DNA of 64,000 nucleotides from Paraspadella gotoi (Eukaryota; Chaetognatha): NCBI GenBank assembly GCA_051294375.1, contig CM119271.1, positions 13,383,039 to 13,447,038 of the forward strand, read 5' to 3'. Shown piece by piece: positions 1 to 11,869 of this stretch (position 1 is its first letter; each line of letters starts with the position of its first letter). The notes under the pieces were generated by a model. It saw only the letters and a program-made list of their open reading frames with translations, ran no database searches and was not told where the DNA came from. The position numbers and the translations under genes were made by a program.

Positions 1-37
1 AAGACGTCGGGGAATCGTTAATCTTTGTCATACGTGC

Positions 38-68
<31 letters not shown>

Positions 69-1213
69 AGAACAAGAGAGAGGAAGAGAGAGAGGGATAA
101 AGAGATAGAGGAAGGGTAAGAAGGGACGAGATAAAGAGTTTGTTGAATACGCAAATGTAAAATTGAAACAAACATACATAGATTTATTGTTCAACAAACT
201 GTGAAGTTTTTTCATGCATCATGTATAGAATTTTTTTGTATACCTTAAAAATTTGCAAATACAAAAAACATAGAAGGAGAGAGAAGGAGAGAAAAACAGA
301 GAAAGAGAGAGAGAGATAGAGAAATAGTGTGACAGTAAAAAAAAAAAAAAAAAGAGAGAGAGAGAGAGGGAGGAAAGGTTAAGTTTTCATAATAAAAAGA
401 AATTTGGGAAATTTCCCCTTTTTCTGTGATCGCGTTTAGCGCCACTGCGAGAAGAACACACCTGAGGTCGACGTCGTCATCGTTGTCGTCGTCGTCGTCA
501 ATTTTGTTTCTTATTCCTTTTCTAAAGCATTAACGCTTGGCACTATTTTCCAAGAGCGCCTCGTTTAGATCCCTAATACTTAATTTTAATTTCAGTGGTT
601 TAGGGGTTGTATTCTTCTTTTTCAGCAAGCGACCTTCGGTTCGTGCCCCATTGATGTCAATGCTAGTAAGCGGGATAGGATATCTAACCGTAATACCTAA
701 CCTACTCTCTATCCTTAACCATTAACAAAATTATCAAACCTGAAAACAAACTTGATTTTGAATTTAAGTTGAAATGAGACGCTTTAGGAAAAGTAGGCCG
801 AATTGGTCGTATTAAATTTTGTTGTATTCTATAATTTGATTTTTTAACGGAGATTAAAAAGATTTACTAGTGACAAAATTGTCAGAAAGACGTACGTTGT
901 AATCAAAATCAAGATCATGAACAGTTTTGTACAGATAAACATTTAATTGATAAAAGCTTAAAATGTTTTTTTTTAATGAGCTAAAGCTTATTACACTAAA
1001 TAATAAGATAAGATTTTTATTTTTTGTTTCCCAAAAAAATTATTTATCTCAGAATAAATCTCCACTTGATATCGACCTAGAATTCCATGAGTTTTTCCTT
1101 AAATGTTGTAAACAAAACAAATGTTTAGAATCACACGCTTAGAAAATCTTCAAACGCAAAAAAAATAAAATTTAAGTAAAATCGGGGGGTTTATTTTTAT
1201 TAAATCATCGAAA

Positions 1214-1684
1214 ATGAAGCCGACCTTTTTCTTGATCGGGATGTCACTTCTCGGATTTGCGTGCGGAATGACCGGTGAAACTCCGGTCTCATGTTGGTCC
1301 AATCATTACTGTCGTAGTACCGTGATCAACGGAGTCAAGCTGGACGGCTGCTGCATGATGCAAGGTGAGGCATGAAGAAACGAAGTCAGAACCGTCGAAA
1401 CCTATCGACAACCGCGAGTCACCGCATTAAAATATTTGAATCGCCCCCCCCCCCAGCTATTTCGAAGTAATTTGTAAGTATATTGTTAAACGATGTCAAG
1501 AATAATGTAAAAAAATTGTGTCCGACTTGTAGGATCGCCGGTTGGCCAATGCAAAACGAGCTGCAGAGACTTATGCAATGTGCAGCCATTTTTCTGCGGC
1601 GGAGTGGTGACCCGAGTCGGCGCGGCGCATTTCGTCGTCGTCGTCGTCGTCGGCGTCGTCGTCGCTTTGACCGCAACGCGCTGA
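1214..1684 (+). CDS. Small secreted eight-cysteine peptide, two exons
   Basis: Two exons, 1,214-1,364 and 1,533-1,684, joined over a 168-base GT-AG intron (donor GTGAGG, acceptor TTGTAG), give a 100-residue product. Residues 1-18 read as a signal peptide: Met-Lys start, hydrophobic core, small residues at the end. The remaining part has eight cysteines spaced C-x5-C-x12-CC-x9-C-x3-C-x3-C-x6-C, typical of disulfide-rich secreted peptides such as antimicrobial peptides, protease inhibitors or venom-like peptides. I recognise no named family. The last ~25 residues include a valine run encoded by a GTC microsatellite, so the true end may differ if another splice site is used. Two overlapping AATAAA signals lie about 155 bases downstream. 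Seen: start, splice signals, cysteine pattern. Inferred: secretion and disulfide folding. Expression is untested. Confidence 0.6.
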
Positions 1685-1838
1685 AGAGAGCAAGCGCGAT
1701 TATGAAGGCGGGCTGCATGGAGAGAGGCGTGGAGACTAGCAGCGGAGGGCGTATGGGGGGTCAAATATATCGAGCGGTAGTCAATTTTAATAATGAAATT
1801 GAATGAGTAGTTTATGAATTAATGATTTTAAAGCGAAT

Positions 1839-1852
1839 AATAAAACAATAAA
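1839..1852 (+). promoter_or_regulatory. Twin polyadenylation signals after the cysteine-peptide gene
   Basis: AATAAA occurs at 1,839-1,844 and again at 1,847-1,852, about 155 to 165 bases after the stop codon. The spacing suits a short 3' untranslated region of the upstream gene. The sequence is AT-rich, so chance is possible. Confidence 0.4.
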
Positions 1853-2296
1853 ACAGTCAGTGCCTCTCTCGATTCGTTGTACTTTTTATTGGCCGACTTT
1901 AGTCAGGATTTTTGGAACGGTTGGTTAAGTTTATTTATCAACAATTAAAAATGGCGACGTGAATGAGGTTATAAAATCGATGGTGAAATTAACGAGATTA
2001 ATTTCAACGGTAAAAGGTTAAAAGATGAGTTTTAAATGACTCGGAAAACCCGAGATTAAAAATGACTTTAAAATTTAAACCACCAACGCTGAGTTAAAAG
2101 CGTTTAACGTCCGCGGGTTTTCAAGCGTTAAAAATAATCGCGATATCTTATTCACATTCGATCAATTTCTTCGCGGGAAAGGGGCGAGGCAGCAGTCAGA
2201 TATCATCTCGTCGTCGAATCCTACGGCCACGGTCGTGTCTTATCATGACCGGGGTAACACAATCAGTTTAAATTTATTTGAATTTATATTTCAAGT

Positions 2297-2344
<48 letters not shown>

Positions 2345-2523
2345 CGCAAAAGCAAAAGTTGGAATATCTCTTTTTCAGAAATGATTCCTTTTGGCTTTTC
2401 TTAAAAATGCACTCAGATTTCCGCTCGTCAATTAGATTTAGATAAAGCTACAAACGTCGAGATGCAGATATGGAATCCTTTTGTTGTTGTTGTGATCAAA
2501 AATGTAGTAAAAAGCTCGTCTTC

Positions 2524-2529
2524 GTTGTT

Positions 2530-2567
<38 letters not shown>

Positions 2568-2584
2568 AGTAGTCGTCGTCGCCT
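2524..2584. repeat. (GTC)n trinucleotide microsatellite
   Basis: A nearly uninterrupted TCG/GTC run. The same trinucleotide occurs at many sites in the window (1,633, 7,572, 26,946, 30,695, 33,578, 34,016) and generates spurious arginine- or valine-rich open frames on both strands. Confidence 0.9.
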
Positions 2585-3722
2585 TCTTCGTGTCTTTATT
2601 TGTTCGGTTGGTTGACCACTGATCAATGATCAGCCATTTAAGAAATGTTCTTTACTCTGGGAACATTTCTAAAATGCTTTTAATGTGCATATAATTTACG
2701 TTTGTGCATTCACGAAAGATCACGTGTCCAAAAATAAATGCCGAAATTAATTTAATCTTAAAAGCACCAGAATAATGTAATTCACCCTGTAGGAAAATTG
2801 TGAAATTTTTTCTTCTCTCGTGATCGCGTTATGTGAAACCGCGCGAAGAAACCACGTATGGTCGTCGTCGTCGTCATGCTTGTGCTAAAGTCAATATGCA
2901 TTTACATGAATTGGCAAAGGAAAAATTCGGGGGGAAAATTATATTATCACTATCAGCCAAGATGGTACTGCAACCTTTGGAATTCATTCCATGGCTTTGT
3001 TTTTTTTTTTTTTTATAAACCGATCTCGCTCCTCAGTTCGACATCAAGCTGTATTACTTGAAGCGCTCCAAATTTCTAACTCTCACTCTAATCTCTAACC
3101 CTAATCTATTATTTAATCCTTTACTTAATCCATAACCCGCAACCTAATCTTTAAACCTCAGAACTAATATGAATAAAAAGGTCGACCATAGTTAATCGGT
3201 TTGTCTGTTTAAAGAAGAGACGACATAACGAAAATCGGATAAAATGAAACGGGGGGGGGGAAGCTGATGTCTCAAGTAGCAACGCAAACATCTTTTTCGG
3301 TCGGTCGGTCTGTCCAACTTACGTTTTAAAAAAGTTATGATCGACGGGTCATTTTTGTATCTACCTCTTCTACCCAAACCTTTATAATTATATTCGTATC
3401 ATCGTCTTTATCATTTACACTTGGATGCACTTAAAGCGAAAATACTTACATCTTTCTCCCCTAACGATTTTTTCTCTCTCTTAGTTCGTCGCTTTTGAGA
3501 AAGATTTTTTTCTTTCGATTCGATGAATATTATTAAAGAAAAGTTCGCATTCATGGGATTAGATCAGATTCATGGATTTATATTCACGGAGGAACTTCTG
3601 AATGTTTAATTGTTTGTTTTATTAATGATAATTTTCACTTAATAAAGAGAGGATGTATGAGACATTAATATTATTTAGGGATATTTAATGCGGTTTCCTC
3701 CGCGTAAAAAGAGACCGTCATG

Positions 3723-3867
<145 letters not shown>

Positions 3868-3948
3868 GAAAATCGACTTCTTTTCCCCGCATTTGAGAGA
3901 GAGCGGCAGAGAAAGTGAGACAGAGAGAGAAACAAGTTTGAGCAAACA

Positions 3949-3976
3949 ATGTCGGATCTGCCCACGATCATTAGCG
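3949..3976 (+). CDS. Candidate first coding exon (nine codons) of an unrecognised gene
   Basis: ATG in a good invertebrate start context (CAAACAATG) opens a frame reading MSDLPTIIS, then meets a possible donor G|GTAATT at 3,977. Copy 2 has the same site at 8,936 with one C missing. A second splice-like unit follows: a perfect GTAAGT donor at 4,593 and a TGTTTCAG acceptor ending at 4,641, a 49-base potential intron conserved in both copies. I cannot trace a protein family or link these exons, because the sequence between them is microsatellite and gap. Treat as a lead only. Confidence 0.2.
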
Positions 3977-4291
3977 GTAATTAACTAATTAACTAATTAA
4001 CTGATTAATTAATACTTTACTTTATTTTACATTTTATATAAAAATAAAAAGAAACATAATCAATTCAATGTTCTGACATGATATAAGTGATTCCCGACAA
4101 GATTGGGGGGGCGAACCGACGGACCGACAAAGTGAATTATAGATCGGGATTTGCTGATTCGCAGATATGACTAAAAACCCCCGACTCCACTGAACTCTTA
4201 CCGTCAAGACTTTTTTCTTCTTCTTCAACAACAAAATTCTTTCTTGATTCGCCCGATCGATTCGGGCAAATGAGAGAGAGAGAGAGAGAGA

Positions 4292-4548
4292 NNNNNNNNN
4301 NNNNNNNNNNNNNNNNNNNNNNNNNNNNNNNNNNNNNNNNNNNNNNNNNNNNNNNNNNNNNNNNNNNNNNNNNNNNNNNNNNNNNNNNNNNNNNNNNNNN
4401 NNNNNNNNNNNNNNNNNNNNNNNNNNNNNNNNNNNNNNNNNNNNNNNNNNNNNNNNNNNNNNNNNNNNNNNNNNNNNNNNNNNNNNNNNNNNNNNNNNNN
4501 NNNNNNNNNNNNNNNNNNNNNNNNNNNNNNNNNNNNNNNNNNNNNNNN
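4292..4548. other. Assembly gap (257 N) inside a (GA)n tract
   Basis: Ns flanked on both sides by GA repeat. In copy 2 the matching place (about 9,256-9,437) is sequenced and holds two GA tracts around ~60 bp of ordinary sequence, which suggests what the gap hides. Confidence 0.95.
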
Positions 4549-4738
4549 GAGAGAGAGAGAGATCAAAAGGAGTAGTACGAACTACGAAGGTGGTAAGTGT
4601 GTAATCGAACGTGTGTATTGATGAGTTGGCGACTGTTTCAGCGTCTCACGTCGTCGTCTTCGTTGTTGTTGTTGTTTTTTCTTCTTTCCTCCCTGCCCAC
4701 TTTTCTTTTCTTCTTTCCTCCCTCACTACTTTTCTTTT

Positions 4739-4968
4739 AGGGGAGGAAGAAGGGGAAGAAGTAGAAGCGGAGAGAGGGGATGTGGAGGAAGAGGGGAAGG
4801 AAGAAGAAGAAGTGATGGAGGGAGAGGGCTAAATGGTGGATGACGAAACGCAGGACAGACGTAGGAAGACGGGGGAAGAATGACGGGAGGGGTGGAGAGG
4901 GAAAACCGTGGTGGAAGAGAAGACTGGGATCCGGATTGTCACCTAAGTTCCGAAATCGTGTTTTTGCC
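4739..4968. other. Purine-rich junction between the two tandem copies
   Basis: GGGGAGGAAGAAGG-type sequence joining the end of copy 1 to the start of copy 2. The corresponding place after copy 2 is instead a long pyrimidine minisatellite, so the two units do not end alike. No gene seen. Confidence 0.6.
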
Positions 4969-7900
4969 AAAGACTCGCGGAATCGTTAATCTTTGTCATA
5001 CGTGCATGAGAGAGAGAGAGAGAGGAGAGAGAGGGAGGGAGAACAAGGAAGAGGAGGAGAGAGGGATAAAGAGATAGAGGAAGCGGTAAAGAGGGACGAG
5101 ATAAAGAGTTTGTTGAATACGCAAATGTAAATTGAAACAAACATACATAGATTTATTGTTCAACAAACTGTGAAAGTTTTTTTCATGCATCATGTATAGA
5201 ATTTTTTGTATACCTTTAAATATTTGCAAATACAAAAAAACATAGATAGGAGAGAGAAAGGAGAGAAAAACAGAGAAAGCAGCAGAGAGAGATAGAGAAA
5301 TAGGTGACAGTAAAAAAAAAAAAAAAAAAAAGAGGGAGAGAGAGGGAAGGAAAGTGTTTAAGTTTTTCATAATAAAAAGAAATTTGGGAAATTCTCCCCT
5401 TTTTCTGTGATCGCGTTTTAGCGCCACTGCGAGAAATGAAGCACACCTGACGGTCGACCGTCGTCATCGTTGTCGTCGGTCGTTCTGTCATTTTTTTCTT
5501 ATTCCCTTTTCTAAAGCATTAACGCTTGGCACATTTTCCAAAGCGCCTCTGTTTAGATCCCTAATACTTAATTTTAATTTCCAGTGGTTAGGGGTTGTAT
5601 TCTTCTTTTTCAGCAAGCGACCTTCGGTTCGTCGCCCCATTTGATGTCAATGCTAGTCAAGCGGGATAGGAATATCTAACCGTAATACCTAACCTACTCT
5701 CTATCCTTAACCATTAACAAATTATCAAACCTGAAAACAAACTTGATTTGATGTTAAAGTTGAAATGAGACGCTTTAGGAAAAGTAGCGAGATTGGTTCG
5801 TACTTAAATTTGTGTTGTATTCTATAATGTTGGATTTTTTTAAACGGAGATTAAAAAGATTGACTAGTGACAAAAATTGTTCAGAAAGCACGTTACGTTG
5901 TAAGTCAAAATCAGATCATGAACATTTGTGTACAGATAAACATTTAATTGAGTAAAAGCTTTAAAATGTTTTCTTTTTTAATGAGCTAAAGCTTATTACA
6001 CTAAATAATAAGATAAGATTTTATTTTTTGTTTCCCAAAAAAATTATTTATCTCAGAATAAATCTCCATTGATACTCGACCTAGGAATTCCATGAGTTTT
6101 TCCTAAATGTTGTAAACAAAACAAATGGTTTAGAATCACACGCTTAGAAATCTTCAAACGCAAAAAAAATAAAATTTAAGTAAAATCGGGGGTTTATTTT
6201 TATTAAATCATCGAAAATGAAGCCGACTTTTTCCTTGATCGGGATGTCACTTCTCGGATTTGCTGTGCGGAATGACCGGTGAAACTCCGGTCTCATGTTG
6301 GTCCAATCATTACTGTCGTAGTACCGTGATCAACGAGTCAAGCTGGACGGCCTGCTGCATGAATGCAAGGTGAGGCATGAAGAAACGAAGTCAAGAACCG
6401 TCGAAACTATCGACAACCGCGAGTCACCGCATTAAAATATTTGAATCGCCCCCCCCCCGCTATTTGCGAGTTAATTTGTAAAGTTTCTATATATTGTAAA
6501 CGTCATTGTCAAGAATAATTGTAAAAAAAATTGTCCTGTCGACTTGTAGGAGTCGCCGTGTTGGCGCCAATGAAACGAGCCTGCAGAGACTTATCAATGT
6601 GCAGCCATTTTTCTGCGCGGAGTTGGTGACCCGAGTCGCGCGGGTCGCATTCGTTCGTCGTCGTCGTCGTCGGGCGTCGTCGTTCGCTTTGACCGCAACG
6701 CGCTGAAAGAGAGCAAGCGCGATTGATGCAAGGCGGGGCGTGCATGGAGAAGAGGCGGAGACTAGCAGCGGAGGGCGTATGGGGGTCAATATATCGAGCG
6801 GTAGTACAATTTTAATAATGAAATTGGATATGAGTAGTTTATGAATTAATGATTTTAAAGCGAATAATAAAACAACTAACAGTCAGTGCCTCTCTCGATT
6901 CGGTTGTACTTTTTATGGCCGATTTAGTCAGGATTTTTTGGAACGCGTTGGTGTAAGTTTATTTATCAACAATTATAAAATGGCGACGTGAATGAGGTTA
7001 TAAAATCGATGGTGAAATTAACGAGATTAAATTTCAACGGTAAAAGGTTAAAAGATATGTTTTAAATGACTCGGAAAACCGAGATTAAAATATACTTTTA
7101 AAATTTTAAAACCACCAGACGCTGAGTTTAAAAGCGTTTAAGCGTCCGCGGGTTTTCGGAACGCTTAAAAATAATCGCGATATCTTATTCACATTCGATC
7201 AATTTCTTCGCGGAAAGGGCGAGGCAGCAGTCAGATATCATCTCGTCGTCGAATCCTACGGCCTACGGTCGTGTCTCTATCATGACCGGGGTAAACACAA
7301 TCAGTTTAAATTATTTGAATTTATATTTTCAAGTAACTCTCTCTCTTCTCTCTCTCTCTTCTCGTCTCTCTCTCTCTCTCACACACACGCAAAAGCAAAA
7401 GTTGGAATATCTCTTTTTCAGAAATGATTCCTTCTTGGCTTTTCTTTAAAAATGCACTCAGATTTCTCGCTCGTCAATTAGATTTAAATAAAGCTACAAA
7501 CGTCGAGATGCAGATATGGAATCCTTTGTTGTTGTTGTTGATCAAAAATGTAAGTAAAACTCGTCTTCGTTGTTTCGTTCGTCGTCGTCGTTCGTCGTCG
7601 TCGTCGTAGTAGTCGTCGTCGCCTTCTTCGTGTCTTTATTTGTTCGGTTGTTGGACCACTGATCAATGATCAGCCACTTTAAGAAATGTTCTTTACTCTG
7701 GAAAACATTTTCTAAAATTGCTTTTAATGTGCATATAATTTACGCTTTGTGGCCATTCACGAAAGATCACGTGTCCAAAAATAAAATGCCGAAATTAATT
7801 TAATCTTAAAAGCACCAGAATAATGTAATTCACCCTGTAGGAAAATTGTGAAATTTTTTCTTCTCTTCGTGATCGCGTTATGTGAAACCGCGCGAAGAAA

Positions 7901-8779
7901 CCACGTATGGTCGTCGTCGTCGTCATGCTTGTGCTAAAGTCAATATGCATTTACATGAATTGGCAAAAGGAAAAATTCGGGGGGAAATTATATTATCACT
8001 ATCAGCCAAGATGGCTACTGCAACCTTTGGAATTCATTCCATGGCTTCTGTTTTTTTTTTTTTTATAACGATCTCGCCCTCAGTTCGACATCAAGCTGTA
8101 TTACTTGAAGCGCTCCAAATTTCTACACTCTCACTCTAATCTCTAACCCTAATCTATTATTTAATCCTTTACTTAATCCATAACCCGCAACCTAATCTTT
8201 AAACCTCAGAACTAATATGAATAAAAAGGTCGACCATAGTTTATCGGTTTGTCTGTTTAAAGAAGAGACGACATAACGAAAATCGGATAAAATGAAACGG
8301 GGGGGGGGAAGCTGATGTCTCAAGTAGCAACGCAAACATCTTTTTCGGTCGGTCGGTCTGTCCAACTTACGTTTTAAAAAAGTTATGATCGACGGGTCAT
8401 TTTTGTATCTACCTCTTCTACCCAAACCTTTATAATTATATTCGTATCATCGTCTTTATCATTTACACTTGGATGCACTTAAAGCGAAAATACTTTACAT
8501 CTTTCTCCCCTAACGATTTTTTCTCTCTCTTAGTTCGTCGCTTTTGAGAAAGATTTTTTTCTTTCGATTCGATGAATATTATTAAAGAAAAGTTCGCATT
8601 CATGGGATTAGATCAGATTCATGGATTTATATTCACGGAGGAACTTCTGAATGTTTAATTGTTTGTTTATTAATGATAATTTTCACTTAATAAAGAGAGA
8701 GATGTATGAGACATTAATATTATTTAGGGATATTTAATGCGGTTTCCTCTCGCGTAAAAAGGACGTCATGGATTTCTTT

Positions 8780-8853
<74 letters not shown>

Positions 8854-9251
8854 GAAAATCGACTTCTTTTCCCCGCATGTTGAGAGAGAGCGGCAGAGAA
8901 AGTGAGACAGAGAGAGAAACAAGTTTGAGCAAACAATGTCGGATCTGCCACGATCATTAGCGGTAATTAACTAATTAACTAATTAACTGATTATTAATAC
9001 TTTACTTATTTTACATTTTATATAAAATAGAAAAGAAACATAATTAATTCAATGATTCTGACATGATATAAGTGATTCCGACAAGATGGGGGGGCGACAC
9101 CGACGGACCGACAAAGTGAATTATAGAGTCGGGATTTGCTGATTCGCAGATATGACTAAAAACCCCGACCGCACTGAACTCTTACCCGTCAAGACTTTTT
9201 TCTTCTTCTTCAACAACAAAATTCTTTCTTGATTCGCCGATCGATTCGGGC

Positions 9252-9323
<72 letters not shown>

Positions 9324-9393
9324 AGACCCGGGGCCGGACAGGAAGCAATCCAGGACGGCACCGCCCTTTGCTTCTGCGAACCTATTAGAGGAG

Positions 9394-9440
<47 letters not shown>

Positions 9441-9620
9441 AAAAGGAGTAGTACGAACTACGAAAGGTGGTAAGTGTGTAATCGAACGTGTGTATTGATG
9501 AGTTGGCGACTGTTTCAGCGTCTTCACGTCGTCGTCTTCGTTGTTGTTGTTGTTTTCTTCTTTTCCTCCCTGCCCACTTTTCTTTCTTCTTTCCTCCTCA
9601 CGTACTTTTCTTTTCTTCTT
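4969..9620. repeat. Copy 2 of ~5 kb tandem duplication, indel-rich in its first half
   Basis: Same order of landmarks as 1-4,738, offset about 5,003 bases near the peptide gene and 4,876 bases near the end, the difference lying in microsatellites and the gap. From about 4,970 to 7,800 single-base insertions and deletions occur every few tens of bases in coding and non-coding sequence alike. From 7,800 to 8,750 the two copies are nearly identical. The pattern looks more like uneven read quality than evolutionary divergence. Confidence 0.85.
6217..6706 (+). pseudogene. Second, frameshifted copy of the eight-cysteine peptide gene
   Basis: Matches the 1,214-1,684 gene over both exons, with the same GTGAGG donor (6,370) and TTGTAG acceptor (ending 6,549). 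An extra base in the signal-peptide region (GCTGTG where copy 1 has GCGTG) shifts the frame to an early stop, and further one-base gains and losses occur around the cysteine codons and in exon 2. Since the neighbouring non-coding DNA shows the same indel density, these may be sequencing errors rather than true loss of function. If corrected, this would be a tandem paralogue or an allele. Confidence 0.6.
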
Positions 9621-10290
9621 TCCTCCCTCACTACTTTTCTTTTCTTCTTTCCTCCCTCCCACTTTTCTTTCCTCTCTCCCAACTTTTCTTTTCTTCTTTC
9701 CTCCCTTTCTACTTTTCTTTTCTTCTTTCCTCTCTCCCCACTTTTCTTTTCTTCTTTCCTCTCTCCCACTTTTTCTTTTCTTCCTTCCTCCCTCTCTACT
9801 TTTTTTTCTTCTTTCCTCCCTGCCCACTTTCATTTCTTCTTTCCTCTCACTACTTTTCTTTCTGCTTCTTCCTCCCCTATTACTACTTTCTTTATCTTCT
9901 TTCCTCCCTCCCCACTTTTCTTTCCTCTCTCCAACTTTTCTTTTCTCTCCTTCCTCCCTCTCTACTTTTTCTTTTCTTCTTTCCTCTCTCCCCACTTTTC
10001 TTTTTTTTCTTCCTCTCTCCCTCCACTTTTCTTCTTTCGTCCATCGTGCATGATGATACCGGTTTTCCCCGGTCTCTCTCCCTTAACACTCCCTCCCCCC
10101 CCACTCTCCCCCTCCCCCTGCCCCCCTCTCCCTCCCCCCCAGTCTCTCCCCCTCTCTCTCCCCCTCCCTTCCTCTCCCTCCCCCTTTCCCTCACTCCCCC
10201 CTCCCACTCTTCTCCCCACCTCCCCCCTCTCCCTCCCTCTCCCCCGCGACCCAAAGCGAAGATAGCTTTTGTTTTGTGGAAGCCCCGCCG
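9541..10290. repeat. Pyrimidine-rich minisatellite
   Basis: Repeats of roughly 28 bp built on TTCTTTCCTCCCTC and CCACTTTTCTTTT, passing into a C-rich CCCTCTCCC tract from 10,075. It is open in several frames on both strands; those frames encode low-complexity Phe/Leu/Ser or Arg/Lys/Glu and are not genes. Confidence 0.85.
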
Positions 10291-10306
10291 CAGTCCACGA
10301 CGGACC

Positions 10307-10331
10307 NNNNNNNNNNNNNNNNNNNNNNNNN
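10307..10331. other. 25-N gap with palindromic flanks
   Basis: The left flank ends GACGGACC and the right flank starts GGGTCCGTC, which are reverse complements. The gap therefore sits at a probable inversion or foldback point. Confidence 0.9.
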
Positions 10332-10343
10332 GGGTCCGTCCGG

Positions 10344-10450
10344 GGGTCATTTCTGGGTCACTCTCGGGGTCATTTCAGGAGGGGGGGTCACTCTCGGGGT
10401 AATATCGATATCGCTAGTAGATCATTTCGAGGTCAACGCGAGGTCACGTG
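10344..10450 (+). promoter_or_regulatory. Cluster of nuclear-receptor half-sites including two DR5 pairs
   Basis: GGGTCA at 10,344, 10,355, 10,367 and 10,385, then AGGTCA at 10,430 and 10,441. The pairs 10,344/10,355 and 10,430/10,441 are direct repeats with exactly five bases between them, the DR5 arrangement bound by retinoic acid receptor/RXR dimers. The last half-site overlaps a CACGTG E-box. The first four sites partly follow from a short tandem repeat, so function is only a suggestion. Confidence 0.35.
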
Positions 10451-11340
10451 TCGTTTGTGATTTCCATCTTGTTGGGTGAACGGTGGCCGGGAATGTTTAT
10501 GCGTGTGAGAGTGTGTGTCTTTGCGAGTTTGTGTGTGATCGGAAAGAGAGAAAAAAGAAATAATGGAACGAGGAGAGAACAAAGAGAAAGAGAAAACGGA
10601 TGAAATCAAAAGCACTATGTACGACAATATATATATTTATATATATAAATATATATATTTTTCTAATAATTGTTGCTACCTTCTTGCTTATTGAATGAGA
10701 CAGAGACAGAGAAAAGAAAGATAGACAGAAAAGGATAGTTGGGGAAAAATTAAAGTTATAAAGTAAAAAATAAGAAAACAAAAGCGGTGATAAAAGCTTG
10801 AACTTAAAGCCGAAACATGTACGATAATAAAAACTATCGTTTGTTGAATCATAAATATTTTCTTTTTCATCCAAGTTTACAAAATTAAGAAAACAAAACA
10901 AGGAAAATGACTGAATCAAAGGACAAAGAATGACAAAAACAAAAGAAAAAAAAGGTAACTTACCATTGTCGAAACGTTAGACTTACCATCCGTCTTTTCA
11001 CGTACCAAATCCCGATGTACTTTTTCGCCTCGAGAAATAAAGAAAAGAAAATCCCTTTTTTCCTTACAAAAATCCTTTTTTTTGGGCAATCTTTTCCGAA
11101 AGAGCCCCATTTTAGTTTAAATTCATAATTATGTTTAATTTTTGGGTTTAATTATCAAGTTAAAAGTTTGGGATAAGGTTAAGAAATAGGAATAAGGATT
11201 TATAATTAGGTTAAGGATTTGGTTTGTATTTTAATAGAGGTTATTTTAATTTTAATTTATTCTTTTTATTTTTATTTATTTATTTTTTTTCATTTATTTT
11301 ATTTATTTTAATTCAGGTTCAGTGCGAGGAGTTAGGGTTA
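10451..11340. other. AT-rich unique sequence, no gene recognised
   Basis: Contains an alternating TA palindrome around 10,626-10,660 and purine-rich stretches. Open frames here are low complexity. I see nothing else I can name. Confidence 0.5.
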
Positions 11341-11389
11341 CGAGATAAGGTTAGTGATTGGGGTTTAAAATTAGGGATTGACGTTAAGG

Positions 11390-11665
11390 ATTAGGATAGG
11401 GTTAAGAATAAAGGTTATGGATTAGGTTATGGTTAAGAAAAAAGGTTAAGGATTAGGTTAGGGTTAAGAAAAAAGGTTAAGGATTAGGTTAAGGTTAAGA
11501 ATAAAGGTTATGGATTAGGTTATGGTTAAGAAAAAAGGTTAAGGATTAGGTTATGGTTAAGAAAAAAGGTTAAGGATTAGGTTAAGGTTAAGAATAAAGG
11601 TTAAGGATTAGGTTAAGGTTAAGAAAAAAAGTTAAGGATTAGGTTAGGGTTAAGAAAAAAGGTTT
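11390..11665. repeat. 31-bp tandem repeat (GGATTAGGTTA type)
   Basis: About nine copies of a 31-bp unit combining GGATTAGG with GGTTAAGAA(T/A)AAA. The unit contains TTAGGG-like words but is not a telomeric array. Weaker copies of the same word family, on the other strand, occur at 3,080-3,160 and 36,545-36,680. Confidence 0.85.
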
Positions 11666-11869
11666 AGAATTGGATTAACATTTAGGTTTAACATTTGAAT
11701 TAAAATTAAACCCATGGATTAGTAACAGAAAATGGGCGCATTTCGATAACAGTGCCCCTCTTTTTTTTTCTTTTCCCAAATTTTCTTTTCTTAATTTTAC
11801 GACGAAGATAAAATCGAATCCGAAAAAATAAAAATCTCGACCCGCGATTTTTTTTTTTTTTTTTATTTC

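Noticed and set aside
11390-11665. Telomere-like TTAGGG words
   Set aside because: The array has a 31-bp unit in which TTAGGG is only occasional; not a telomere or a simple interstitial telomeric block.
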